This document shows, piece by piece, positions 13,001 to 25,726 of a stretch of 64,000 bases of DNA. The DNA comes from Chrysomallon squamiferum. Lineage: Eukaryota; Mollusca; Gastropoda; Neomphalida; Peltospiridae. The position numbers were made by a program, and so were the translations under genes. Numbering within the stretch: position 1 is the first letter of the stretch; every line of letters starts with the position of its first letter. The notes under the pieces are model-generated. The model ran no database searches. It was given only the letters and a program-made list of their open reading frames with translations, and was not told the DNA's origin. The stretch is taken from contig CM022670.1 of the NCBI GenBank assembly GCA_012295275.1, positions 17,598,698-17,662,697 on the forward strand. The letters run 5' to 3'.

Positions 13001-16000
13001 AAATATTGTCTTGCACAGTTAGACGAACAAGTTTTTTAACACAATACAATTTGTAAATTACAAAAATGAGTCAGGTTTTTATTTCTTGGATGGGTTACAT
13101 GATCAGCAGTCCTAGTGATCTGTCAGAGCTGTTCCAAAGAAATAATATATTTTTTTTGTGGGTTTTTTCCTGACATATTGGATTGCAGGGTGGATTGTTT
13201 AGCTATTTTCAATCAGTTCTTTAAAACTCGTCTATCAGTGAACTTCGTCTGTTTGTATAATAGCCAAATGATCCTAGTATGCATTCAGGCAGAAAAACGT
13301 CCTTTGCTTATAATCAATAAAAACAATCTTTGAAATGTTAAGAGCATGTTTCATCTCTCCAATTTTTTCAGTTATTTTTAATATGTTGGCAGGGGTAGTT
13401 TGTAACAAACAGAAGACATGCACATTAACAGTGGTTTGAGATTTTGTAAGGACGTTTTATTTCCCAAATATTTAATTTTCTTTCTCCTTTTTTATTTTAT
13501 TTTTCTATCTGCACATAACTATGTATCTTATATATTTGCATCTGATTGATTTTCATAAGTTAATTTTTGTTTTAATTATAAAAAAGAGGATTATGGGCGT
13601 TTACTAACAATGCAGTGTTGTTTTGTGTTGCAGAAAGAATTACAAGAGTTGAAAATGGCAGGAAAACAAATTGTTCCAGGAAGACAGCAAACATCTACAG
13701 ATGAGCAGAACACACAGCAAAGTATGTATTTGAACAAATCTTGGATCAACAGTGTTATTATTATGGATTTGTATCAATTTCACTGTTAATATTAGTTATA
13801 AAATATACCCTTATATATATGTATGTTAAAAAGTAGACAAACACTGTTACACATAACAATACATACAGATTCAGATGTACTTTCCCATACAATTTCTAAC
13901 GTGCATTGTCATAAATATAATATTTACTAGGTTCATTAGTCTCAGCCTCAGGAACTTATTTATAATTTTTTTTTTAAAGTTCAGTAAATCTGTTGACAAA
14001 TGATGATGTAATTGAATTGTTGTCTCCACAGGTCACTGTGGCTCAGGAGACTGGGTAAATCTAGATACAAGTATTCCTGGTGACAGTCTGAAAACATCTC
14101 AGAATTCTGCAGTCATGCTATCTCCTGTTGTAAGAAAAACTAGAATCCCAGAAGCTGTTGAATCTGCAGGACAGAGTAAGTTGTTTATGAAATAAATTAA
14201 CAGCATCATATTCAGATAATTTCGCTTTATATTTTTAAATCCTATGATATATTTCTTTATTATTTATGCCTGCAACTGTGTTTCAGCATTGTTTTGTTTG
14301 TATCTCACATTTTAAATCTTTCTTTCTCTCTCTCTCACTTGCTGTCTTTCATTTACAAATATTTCACCCTCTGTCTCTCTTCTCCTTTTTATTAAACATT
14401 TATGTAGTTTTCTTTTTAATGTTTTCTTTCTATAATAACTTCTTTTTTAACAAAAATATTTCAGTGTTCAAATAGATGAGATATGTAGATATTCTTTCAA
14501 TTTTCTGTTTTGTTTTCAGCGAGGCAGGTATCACTGGTCGACTTACCCAGTCTTGCAGAATCCAATCCACATTCATCAGTCCCTAAATCACTTCAGTCAC
14601 AAGCCCCACCCCCTGCTGCTGTAGTCACAGTACCTCGCCCAAAGTCTCTGGTGCAACGTAATGTTTGTGAAGCATGGCCTGAGACAAAACAAGAAAGAGG
14701 TCTCGCAAGAAATGAATCGATGCATTCAAGTGTCTCTTCCACATACCAGAGCTTGCCCGGAGCTGTCACTCACAGGAACATAGAGTCACAGATAGCTGAC
14801 TTGAACAGACAACATGAAGAGGCTCAGAAAAGAACACGCCAGCTACTGCAGCAACAGAAAACACGTCATTTGCATATTCAGCAAGAACAAACTCCAGAGG
14901 ATCAGCAACAGGCCCAGTCAGTACAACAGCAGCAACAGCAACAACAGCAACAAATTGAATCAGATCAGCAGCAGTTCCAGCAAAAGGCTCAGTCAGGATT
15001 CCAACATCATCAGCAACAGCAACAACAAATGGAATCAGGATCAAAAAATCACCTCCAACTGCAGCAGGCTGGATTTCAACAACTGCAGCAGCAGCAGCAA
15101 CAGCAGCAACATATGCACAAACAAATACAACATCAACATCAGCTGCATACACAGGAACAAAGAACAGCATCTGCTTACCTTCATCATCAGCAGCAACAAC
15201 CTATTATTGAAAGACATACTGTAGAACAACAACAACAGCAGCAGCAGCAACAGAGGACACAACAACATCGATATTACATTGAACAAAATAATCATGTAAG
15301 TTTCGTACAAATATATTCAAAGTTTTAAAGTTTGTCAGTGTTAGAAATTGTTTTATTTGATTTTATTAAATGATTTTGTATTTTTTTTTTTTTTTTAGAT
15401 ATTTCATGTTTATATTATTCATTAAAGAACACTGATTCATAACTGCACATGATGAGAAAATTTAAAAAATATATATGATTTTGACTTTTTTGAATTTTCT
15501 TTCTAATTGCTCAAGATGTGTGCTCTAACAATGAGAAGATATTTTATGTTTATATTATTCATTGAGGAACACAGACTTGTAACATTAAAATTAAAAAAAT
15601 ACACTTGATTTTGAATGTTCAGAATGATGAGATGAGTTCCTAATTGAAAATATTAAGACAGTTATCAACTGATAAAAATATTTTATCTAAAGAGTTCAAC
15701 TGCTTTCACACCAATTTAATTGTATATAGGTCATTCTTTCTTTTAGTATTTTGAAAAATTAGTTAATTTTCATGATCTGAACATTTGTTTTGGTCAAAAC
15801 TTGGATGAAAAAAAAAAAAAAAAAATAATAATAATAATGTTCTTAGAATATTATTTTTCATGGAAAAGTTTATTCCAAAAAATTATAATATTTCATTACA
15901 GGACTGTTTGGGAGGGAATGTATAGTTAGTTGTATGAGTGAGAATGTGGATGTATCTGATGTTGAAGTACTTATGGTTGAACTGTGTGGATGAATGGATG

Positions 16001-17257
16001 CTGTATGATATTGTGAAAATGTATGGCCGTGTATGTGTTACTGGGAGTATAGTGTATGCTGATGTTGTTTTGGAGGGGGTGTTTTTTGTGTGGAGGGGAT
16101 CAGTCTACATGTAACTGATTTGGTGAAATGTAGATATTTATGTTAATAATGATGTTTCAGGTTTGTGAGAAAAAAACAGAAATTATAATGTTTTACCAAT
16201 TCATGTTTCAGACAAATCAAACTGAAATCAGTACTGAACTCTCTTCTGATCAGAGACAGGCTGGTTACTACAATAAGGTAATAACCATGTTTTTTTGCAA
16301 ACACTTTTTTATATTTCTCTCTATCCATGTCCTTTTTTAAACACTTTTGGCATTTCATCACAACCGCATTTTTAATAAAAAAAACATTTGTTTATGTTTT
16401 GGACACCTATTTTTTTTAAACATTTTTATATTTGTCTGTACCCACATCTTTCTTAAACACTTTCCATTTCTAAAATATTTGCATTTTCCATGTCCATGTT
16501 ATTCTTGCATAATGTATAGATCTTTTGTGTATATGAAGTCAGAATCTATTATTTTCACCTAGAATTCTTCAGAAGTTTTTCTATTTATTCAAACTGAAAA
16601 GATTTGTTAAATTAAATTGAATTTTGAATATTTTTGAGTTTTGAAAGTTTGCTATTTTAGTTTTGTAATACCATTTCAACAACAGTCATTATTTAATTTA
16701 GAAAACTCTATTCTATAGATAGAATTTGGACTGTTTGTAACTGAACATATATTTGTATGATATTTTCTTTATTGTTACTTTATTTCTTTTTAAATGTAGA
16801 ATTTGACAGGTGCCCAAAATGTTTCTCCACCAATCTCACCAATATCTCAAAGATCAGAAGGAATTTTTCAAATCCACAAAGTATGTACAGATTTGTATTA
16901 TATTAACTGTCATAAAATAGCGCTCTTTTTGTATATCTACATTATAAACAGATAATTATATTTATTACAGCCTTGACATTGTCTCATGAATGGTCCCCAT
17001 TATAACATTTTTAAAATTACATTTCTTATGACAAAATAAATGCAGTGTGGCAGCAGTGAGTAGTATTACAAAATGACCTGTCAGTCTTGTTGAAAAAAAA
17101 ATGTATAGATGTCATTTAACAAAAATTCATTGATTTATTACATCAGTCATTTCTTTCTTTTCTTCCCCAGGAGACCAGTCGAGGTATAACAGTGTCGATT
17201 CCTACAGCAGAACTAGATATGTCGGGTTCACCTTCTCCCAGAACTGTTCCATCTTAA
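7016..17257 (+). CDS. SPICE1: Spindle and centriole-associated protein 1 (SPICE1/CCDC52)
   Basis: SPICE1 is a centriole and mitotic-spindle protein needed for centriole duplication and spindle integrity in vertebrates. Eighteen coding exons join without a frame break: 7016-7096, 7475-7522, 7906-7972, 8612-8697, 8976-9047, 9485-9543, 9880-9980, 10338-10538, 11450-11625, 11804-11953, 12441-12533, 12854-12946, 13634-13721, 14032-14175, 14520-15295, 16212-16277, 16800-16880 and 17171-17257. The product is 822 residues; human SPICE1 is of similar size. Family landmarks: start MSFIRAG, WDSTIHDLSVYKPTKEEM, KEILYDQNQ, RYTGFPNV, and a coiled-coil block with LQDEIAEFEKQSGR followed by GYTVALVDAVTKLARYLRQ. 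Exon 15 encodes a polyglutamine region. The start was chosen because it is the first in-frame ATG and matches the family N-terminus. An AATAAA signal lies at 17265-17270, only 8 nt past the stop; others follow near 18045. A degraded hAT-type repeat sits in intron 3. Confidence 0.93.
8218..8498 (-). mobile_element. Degraded short hAT-type element in SPICE1 intron 3
   Basis: About 280 bp that match, in reverse orientation, the element at 48348-48617. Shared landmarks are GGGCATGGGCAACC with TTTTTCGAGAAG at one end, ACATGAGACATGGCTCAT, a central TTCATTTTCAT/ACTTCAGGAACTGTT block, TAACGTTATTTT, and GCAGTTTGCC at the other end. The termini are mutated, so the terminal inverted repeats and target duplication cannot be read. 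The strand is given relative to the 48.3-kb copy. Confidence 0.75.
14925..15275 (+). repeat. CAG/CAA polyglutamine tract inside SPICE1 exon 15
   Basis: Mixed CAG and CAA codons encode several glutamine runs (up to about ten in a row) separated by QH-rich segments. The reverse strand gives long spurious ORFs here. Human SPICE1 has no comparable tract, so this is probably a lineage-specific expansion. Confidence 0.9.
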
Positions 17258-19559
17258 AATGAACAATAAATGAATGAATATATTCACAGTATTGATACAT
17301 CAGTTCAGAGGAGATATGAGAATACAAAACTTGTAACTGGTGACATGTAAAATCTATTAACTGGTCACTAATTATGTGTGTGTATGCTGGAGTGTTATTA
17401 ATCTTTAATGTAACAACTGTGAAATCTCACAAGTTTTATTAGTGCTGCTTTCAAATTTCTAATTGTTCATTATTTATTACAGCATTTCCTTTGTCAGGTG
17501 TTTTTTTATTTTATTTTTTATTAGTATTATTGTTATGTTAATTTTCAGTTTTGATTTAGTAGATGTAGAATGCAAGGACCACCAAGAACCGTTCCCAACT
17601 GAAATAATTTTAGTAGATAATCCATAACAAAATAGAGTAAATTGTACAGAAGACATTCTTACACAATATATTTATAATGTTAACTTTATTAAATTTGGTT
17701 TGAAGGAATTGTAAATATTATGTATGATTGAATGTGAATATATTTATCTACACTGAAGCCAAACATACTGGACAGTCAAACAGATTTTAGATCAGTGTGC
17801 TTTGAAATATGTCAAAGCAAATATTAAATGTTCTCTAACATTACAACTTAAAAATATACTTAAAATTATCTTACTATACTCTGCATTATTGTTGTTTGTG
17901 ATTTTTAAGAAGTAATTAAATTGTTATCCTTGCTTTTAATTATAATTTGGCAAGCATTCTAATTGCTTTAATATTAATAATGTATTAACATTATTGCTGT
18001 GGAAATACATCACTTTTTTTTATAAAATTGTTAAGATAATAATATAATAAAAGTATTTTAAAAATTAGCAATATAATATAAAATAGTGATTTTTAATATA
18101 AATAATTTGTATTCTGTTGTGAAATTGTGCATGTTGTACTAAATTTGATATTGAGTATTTCATTATCAATAGAAGTCATAACGGATCTGTTTCAAATTTT
18201 CCTGTAAAATATTGAGGAAAAGACTTTGTATATCAGTGATGAAACACTTTTCTGATAAATGACTTGTAAGATCAGTCCATGGTGTCCAATCAATAATTTC
18301 CTGTTCCAACCTGTACCTTATGACTGGTGTATCAAGGGTGTTATATATAAATATCTGCAACTTAGTACCATGAGAGCCATATTTTTATATATAAATCAGA
18401 TTGATAAATATAAAAATAATTTTAAATATAAATCATTTAAAAAATTAAGAAAAAAATTAACCTGAAATCGTATAAGCTTTATATTAAAAATTATGAACTG
18501 TCACATTTAGACAAACTGGTATATTCTGTCCAGCCTTTTCCAAACATTTTCCTAAATGTTTTTCTAAGATATAGTCTGAACAGACTGAGAACTACCAGCT
18601 TCCACCATTTTATCCATACTTCCTTCATCAGTAAAATTGTAAGGTTCATCAGTTTCTTGACACATTTAAACTAAAACAGTATTTGCGGTCAATATCTATG
18701 CCTCTTTTTGAGAATTAAATAGCTTTGTATTTTTCATGAACAATCATGAAATTAAGTTGAAGGCAAAAGACTCTTTAAAACTGAAACTAAATCAATCCAA
18801 AATACATAGCTGAAACACAGAAATGCTGTCCTCCGTGCCTTTTGGCAAGGAAACATGCAAAAAAGTTGAAATCAAATGCTCCACAAGCAGTTTCAACTGT
18901 ACATGCAGACAAAAAATCAGACTTCCATAGAATTTTTTTTTTTTAAAGTCGCCATAGGAATACCATGACTGACAAAAACTGGATGTGATGCATTTGGAAG
19001 CCTTATATGCCCACATAGCCATAATCTTTGTTCCCATGTTGCTATAATGAACTTAATGTAATATTACAGTCAGAGAGGCAGGCTCATGCAGACAAGAAAG
19101 AACACATTCCATTATAACCAGTACTTCTTGCCTTTCCTGAATCACTTCCTGACAGTGATATATAATCAGTGACAAGGTCACAGAGTTAGTTGTCAGTCAC
19201 CATGCAACTTGTGGAATAAGGGTTTACAAACCATGCTGATACTGACAGCACAACATTGTCTCTGGTGCTGACTGTATAATATTGGCACCAAGGACCAGCA
19301 GTAGCTCACCTTCACTGAACAAAGTGTGTTGTGTTTGTTCAGAGCTGCTGGAAGACTGCCCGTTTTTTGCTGATGTTGAGAATGAATGGTGACTTGTTGC
19401 TTTCCAAACACAACTGGAACAGTATTGTCTCGTGTTATGGGAAAGGATCTATGAATTGGAGAGGATGCTTCTGGTCATTGTTAAAATAAACACGACACCT
19501 CATCATTACACTGTTATTTTTTTTTCCATCTGTCCTACCATTTCTTCTACAGAGTCACA

Positions 19560-19740
19560 TGGTATAATAAATCACCATAACAGTACCATAAAGAATGTCC
19601 TTGGAGCCAACATCATCAACATATTGCATGGCCTGCATGCTCACTAGACTTGCCTTCATATATAACAAATCGATGGATATCTCTGGTACCACACAAGAAC
19701 CGCACATTTCCACTAACAAGAACTGATCCAGGCCCTCCAA
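19560..19740 (+). mobile_element. Possible Tc1/mariner transposase remnant
   Basis: One frame from about 19608 reads QHHQHIAWPACSLDLPS. This resembles the conserved WPA-SPDL-PIE segment of Tc1/mariner DDE transposases, including the second catalytic Asp region, and a Trp follows near the expected distance. The rest is too decayed to read and no terminal repeats were found. This is a motif resemblance only. Confidence 0.3.
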
Positions 19741-21496
19741 AAAGAAGTACAAATTAAATCAAATCAAACAATGAAATGAATAATAATAATAAAAAGGACA
19801 TTTTGTTAATTTAAATACTACAGTTTAGGTGTATTTGTTCTTGATTGAAATTATTTCCTTTCATGCAGTCAAGAACAAATATATTCATATTGACATATTT
19901 GATAGTACAAATATATTTAAAAATAATAATAGTAAAAAAATAATTTAAAAAATAAAACAATAAATGTATCCCTGTTAATATATATCATCTGGGTTTTTTA
20001 ACTGTCCCATGAAAAACTGGTTTCACTGGCAAAGTTTGCCTCTGGTGCCTTAAAAGGAATTTAAATTTTCTGGCAGTTCATCAAAAAATGGTTCATATTT
20101 AATCTGCTAGTTTCAGTCTTTTTGATATATCTTTTATGTCTTTATATTTGAATGATATTTGTATGAAGAAGCAGAAGAAAATGCATAAGGAACACTTCAT
20201 TATGAATTTAAGTAGGAACATTAAAGACACAATTCATCAATACAAATGATTGTATTCATTCTTTTGAACATGTGAATGAAAATAACTCACTAATATTGAT
20301 AGTAAAACAAATATTAAATTGATCTTAAGCACAGAGAGAGCAGTTTGAGTATACTCTGATGAACATTTGGATGGATTTTGCTGGTTTTCCACCAGAGGTA
20401 GGTATAAAGTGAAAATGAATGATCTACAGGAATGTAAAGCCAAAATTATTGTTCAATAAATATAGTGAGTGGGATCTTGGTGGCAAAGATTAGCAGAAAA
20501 GCAGTATAGACCTATTTCTAGTGGAGAACCAGCGATTTCTTCAGAAAACAGTTCAGGTGTTCTCTGTCACTGGATTCTCAACTACTGTGAGCTAGCATTG
20601 CCCTCGAATTTATTTATTTATTTATTCACAGGTTATATTTTAATGGAAAGTATATAAACGTCAAACACATTTTCAAAGATAATCTGGTACAAGCTGATCT
20701 CGGTTAATCCACAACCACTGGTGCTTGATGAGTGCCAGATCACAGGACCAATTTTGAGTAACAACTAACCATCTCACCATACTTTAATATATTTACAGAA
20801 AGATTAAGTGAAAAAGTAAAATTTAATGAAGTAATGTACTGGGATTTTTTAATTTATAACGTACTATGTTTTCACTTCACTTCACATTAATAAATGCAGG
20901 TATTGCTTGAATGTGTTTACAAAAACATAAAAAATGTAGCGCAGTCAAAACAACATGCAGTACTTGATAGGGCTCAGCAATGCAGGATATTTTAAATCAG
21001 TGTTGAACAAGTGAAAGCAGTGGATTACAGGTGCACAGGCAGGTTAGGGAAGTCAACATGTTGTTTATATAATGCTATATTTGAAGTCTGGCTACCTCAC
21101 TAGGTCATAAAATAAAATAATAATAATAATAATAATCATAAATATTAAAATAATAATAAGTATTAAAATAAGCATAGAATAAAATAAAATCATTTCATTG
21201 CATTATTTTCTTTTCATTATTTAATTTATTATATTACCTTTATCAAATTATTATTTAATTAACTGTATTTTATAAAAAGTGGTATTTCTCAGTATTTTTA
21301 TTCAAATTTTGTTTCTGGTGCAAGTTCAGCTATTAAAAAAAAATAAAAAAATAAAAAATAAAAATGAAAAAAATAAAAAACCGTGTAAACAAGTTTTATG
21401 TGACCTGTTAAACAACCAACAATAAATAAATATCGAGTAAAACCTCTGCTAACAAGTGAGAGACGTCACACAAAGACTACCAAAATTTTATTTTTA

Positions 21497-21503
21497 AACT
21501 ATT

Positions 21504-21553
<50 letters not shown>
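21497..21553. repeat. AAT trinucleotide microsatellite
   Basis: Near-perfect run of AAT units. Similar runs recur at 37951-38001, 46220-46267, 49448-49516, about 55150-55190 and 62027-62095. Confidence 0.95.
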
Positions 21554-21554
<1 letters not shown>

Positions 21555-21884
21555 TAGTAAATATTAGTTCGAGGTTCTAAGCGGTTTCACTCGGTATTTC
21601 AACGGGTCCCTATCTAGTATAACAAGAGTACTCTCCCATCGGTATTTTATAAAGGAATTCTTTTATTTTTTAAATGGGGTTAACTCTATAAGGTTTGCAT
21701 TATTATTTGTTTCTTTAGTGTACTGTGATAAAAAAGAAGATTGGATTACAAACTTAATGGATTGAAAACAGAGTAATGGATCATTTTAAGATTTTCAAAA
21801 CATAATACTATGTCTTTACAGATGCTATGATTCATTTGGGTCATCGTGAAAATGATAAGCACTGTACGGTCTTACCATCATCTG

Positions 21885-21910
21885 AGTGACTTTCGGCGCG
21901 AAAATCTTGT
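21885..21910. promoter_or_regulatory. E2F-like site in the putative promoter of the 22-kb zinc-finger gene
   Basis: TTTCGGCGCGAAAA (21891-21904) contains TTTCGCGC on the reverse strand, the E2F core. It lies in a short CpG-containing stretch about 400 bp upstream of the first coding exon. Motif match only. Confidence 0.35.
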
Positions 21911-22298
21911 CACTACTAGCTACTTAATAAATTGAGCGGAGGCCGTACAAGTAATGGATTAAAACTAGTGGAGACGAAAATATTTATAATTATTAATAAG
22001 ATGTCATGTTATTACTGTTAGTACTAAAGTATAACATCACTCATCAGTATCCAGTCTGAGTATTACGAGCATAGAAGCCCAGATGATTCAAAATATTTAT
22101 TATTGTTGTTAAAGACTGATTCGGATTATAATATACTGAATTTTAAAAGAAGTGTTTACCATATTTGAAGGCCACAGTAGTAAACAATATTTGAATTTTG
22201 GAACATTTTATCCAAATATATTGATCTCGGACTCTTAGAATACCTACTTGATATCTGTGACATATTAACATACTTTTGTTTCACAGTTTGGGGAAAAC

Positions 22299-24899
22299 AT
22301 GAATCCTGTGCAGAAAATTATTAAATTGGATCCATCACTGAATGAGCAACCAATTTGTGTTGGTCCATTTCATATAGTGCCAAATACATTAAGCACAACC
22401 AGTCAGTACCAACCATTGGTTATGCAGTCACAGCCAATCCCATCACCAGTTTTGACACAACTCGTAATGCCAGAACATACTAACAATCCATATACTTGTA
22501 CTCTGGTTGTAAATGAAGCAAATTTGCCAAATCAAACTTCCAGACCATCTCTCACGGTTAGCAAAGAAGAGGAAAATGTTCCAGTGTATCAAAGTAAAGC
22601 CTCTAGCAGTGAACTAGGCCGAATAGTACGACCAGCCAGTCCAACACAACAGTGTATGATATCGGCAGAAGATGAAGGTCATATAGGACACATGCTGAAG
22701 GAGATGGACATGATTAACCTAACAGCTGGAGAAAGAATCTGTGCTTTGTCATCAAAGTCATTGTATGTTTCAAATGCTGGAGCCTTGATTTCCACAATAG
22801 ACATTCCATACTACTGGTGTAACTTCTGTCCTTTCAAAACAGAACAAAAACTTCTGCTGTTGAAACATCTAATGAGTCATCGGTTTATATGTAAATTTTG
22901 TCGTTTTCAATCATACACCCGAAGTGAAGTTGTTCTGCACACTATATCAGCTCATAAAAAAAATTCTGATGATCTGAAGTCTTATACACTCTTGCCAGAT
23001 TACCTTCGTTCACAGTTATATAAAGAAAATGACACTAATAAGGAAAACACGGGAACTAAAGAAAATGGAGATAAAAGTGTTGATCATGAAAAGAATGATA
23101 ACATCACCAATTCTGGAGTTGATATAAGTCCAGAGACATCAAATGCACATAAAAGCTCCTCTGGGTTAAAAAGCATAGAAAAAACATTGGTTAAAACTTA
23201 TAAAAGTAAGCAAAATATTCCAGAAACAAACAAGTCAGATGAAATAAAAAATGCTGAAAGTCCACAAAAGAATGAAAATGAGACCACAAATAGTCATGAC
23301 GATTTTGGTGTTTGTTTTCAGTGTTGTACTTGTGGACTGAGGACAGTGCATAAAGAACTCATTGAAAAGCATCTGGCAGAAGCAAATCATCACAAAACAG
23401 ACTCAACAACTGGAAAGAAACCTTACATTTTGAAAATAATAAATGCTTCTGAGAAACTGAAACTGGAACAGACAGACAAAGTGTGGTTATCAGAAGATAA
23501 CAAATCTGCTAGGCGCAGTCAGAGAAGATCAAAACCAGAATTTTGTAAGTTGTTTAATAATGGTGATTGTTTTGATGATGAAGACAATGACTGGAGTGGG
23601 TATGATGATGATGATGATGATGATGAAGATTATCTTCCAGCAGTGCAAAAAGGAACGAAAAAAAGAAAATTAAATCACAGTAGTAAAAATACTGCTAAGA
23701 GCAGTTTCTCTGATGTAAGTATTGAGATTGATACTGCATCAGAACCTTCAGAGGATATAGGTGTCCGAAGTTACTCAATATCTTGTCTCAATGTAACAAC
23801 TGATAATCCAATAAATGTAAGTCCAAAGAAGATAGTTGCCAGAGACATATACCAGAACTGTCTTATTAATGTTGAGAATGAATCACCAATGGTCATAAAA
23901 AAAGAGCAAGATACTGATCAGGGAATGTTATATGATGTTACACCAAAGTCCAAGGAAATAATTTGTAGACCTGACGTAATTATGACAACCACTGCTAATT
24001 TAAATCTTGTCTCATCCACCACAGGTGTTATGTCATCCTCAATGACAACTAGGTCAGCATTACATTCAGCTTTGAAACCTATCTCTTCAGTGAATCCTCC
24101 AGTACTTCCTCCAGTAGTGTCTAAGACATTGGCCACTCCAGCTGTGTCAAAGTCGAGTACGTTACAAACTTCAAAAACTACATCACAGATACCCAGCAAA
24201 ACAACTGCTTCAGGATGTACTACATCATCAGGCTCGAAAAATTCAGTTACTAAAACTACTTCTGCTATGTCAAAGTCTAGTGCATTGTCAACTTCAAAAA
24301 ATACATCACAGATACCCAGCAAAACAACTGCTTCAAGACGTACTACATCATCAGTCTCAAAAACTTCAGTTACTAGAACTGCCTCTGCTGTTTCAAAGTC
24401 TAGTACGTTACCAGCTTCAAAAACTACACTGATACCCAGCAAAACAACTACTTCAGGATGTACATCACCAACCTCAACTACTCCTGTTTCAGGCCAGTCA
24501 AAATCCAAGAAGAAGAAATCATCACCTGTGGCCAAAGCACGTGTCTCAGATATTGACACTGAAACAAAAGGCAATTACAAGTGTGCACACTGTCGTATTA
24601 CTGTAGAGAAAGTGATGCTGCTTCGATCACACATTCTAGATAAACACAAAGAAACACCTCTCTATTGTCTAAACATGGATAGAGCTGAAGACGATTCAGC
24701 CAAATATATGTTATTTTGTCATTTTAAGGACTGCAAGTTTGTCACTGGAAACAGATCAGACTTCCTGTCCCATGTTGACACGTGTAAAAACAGTAAAGAA
24801 GAACTATCAGATGCTGATAAAAAATTACAGGAAATCAATTTCAATTTTGTCTCAGTTACATTTCCCAAGGTGAGTGTGTGAACGTGTTACAGTGAATAT

Positions 24900-24941
<42 letters not shown>

Positions 24942-25726
24942 GAGGGAGAGTGAGAGAAAATGTCATTTTAATAAAATCACAATATTTGACATAAATTTGT
25001 TATGGTCATCACAGAACAAGATTTGTTACAAAATATAAACTTATTTTAATCAAACATCTGCAGTTATATTAAGGGAGCAATTGATCATAATACTTTGATG
25101 GGGATCCTCTTCAGAGTATTTTAGTACCATGAAAATTAAAATAATTATTATTTTTTATTTTTTTTATTTAATTGTTTTTTTTCATTAACTTTTCATGAAT
25201 CATTTCATGTACATCTTTTTTGGACAACGTTTAAAAAAAAAAAAAACATTATATATAGAAAGTTTATATCTTGGAATTTGTGGTTCAGCATAATAATTAT
25301 TATGTTAATATGTCTTTGATAAGATATATCTGATGGAAATATATCTCAGTATTGTCATCTTTTTAAAATGTAATAAAGGATCATCCCATGTAAAGTTACC
25401 CAAAATGTTTAAAAATCCTAACCACAGCAATAAGATACATATAAAACCAGGAGTTTTTGTTAAATTCCATGTGGTCAACTAAACTGACAAACAAATGTTC
25501 TTGTTTTTATGATAGAATTAGCATTTAATTTTTAAATAATGCTTAAATTTGATAAATATGAAGAAAAAAAAAGTTTCCAAATTACTTCTTCCTACTGAAA
25601 GATAGGAAAACTTCAAGTGCAGATGGAAGTACTTTATCTACTTGACCCCATTCATTTCAAGTATTGTATAATTTTTTGATTATTATTAAATTTTTTATTT
25701 TTCAGTTAATAATGTTAACTAAGTAG
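22299..25726 (+). CDS. C2H2 zinc-finger protein, paralogue of the 30-kb gene
   Basis: Likely a nuclear DNA- or protein-binding factor; no named ortholog recognised. The main exon starts at 22287 (acceptor TTTCACAG) with ATG at 22299 and codes to 24869 (857 residues, donor AAG/GTGAGT, phase 0). A small exon from 25706 would add LIMLTK and stop at 25726. The THAP exon at 38272 is also phase-compatible. Fingers: C174/C177/H190/H194, C198/C201/H214/H219, C342/C345/H358/H364, C762/C765/H778/H783, and a C2HC finger C807/C812/H825/C829. Also seen: an acidic stretch near residue 435 (DDDDDDDED) and three tandem Ser/Thr/Lys-rich repeats of about 41 residues (about residues 612-730). The segment from PTQQCMISAED through the first finger pair to LLPDYLRSQL matches the 30-kb gene, so the two are paralogues in tandem. 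Confidence 0.85.
24139..24480 (+). repeat. Three in-frame tandem repeats (about 123 bp each) in the zinc-finger gene
   Basis: Units share SKSS-L-TSK-T-QIPSKTTAS then TTSS-SK-SVT-T-SA. The DNA copies are close enough (repeated CCCAGCAAAACAACTGCTTC) to suggest fairly recent internal duplication. The third unit is shortened. Confidence 0.85.
24900..24938. repeat. GT dinucleotide microsatellite
   Basis: Pure GT run starting about 20 nt past the 5' splice site of the main exon of the 22-kb zinc-finger gene. Confidence 0.95.

Larger units (their letters stand above)
17258..22286. other. Intergenic region between SPICE1 and the first zinc-finger gene
   Basis: The 3' UTR of SPICE1 is followed by AT-rich intergenic DNA. 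No convincing exon was found. It holds a possible Tc1/mariner remnant (19560-19740), an A/T-rich stretch near 21340-21385, an AAT microsatellite (about 21497-21553) and, at 21.58-21.96 kb, a CpG-containing stretch likely to be the promoter and 5' UTR of the gene at 22299. Confidence 0.6.

Noticed and set aside
14766-15310. Antisense ORFs opposite SPICE1 exon 15 (VAAVAA- and LLLL-rich)
   Set aside because: Shadow frames of the CAG/CAA repeat; the plus-strand exon has good splice sites and family context.
23918-24574. 218-codon minus-strand ORF inside the 22-kb zinc-finger gene
   Set aside because: Mirror of the Ser/Thr-rich tandem repeats; no splice sites or recognisable protein.
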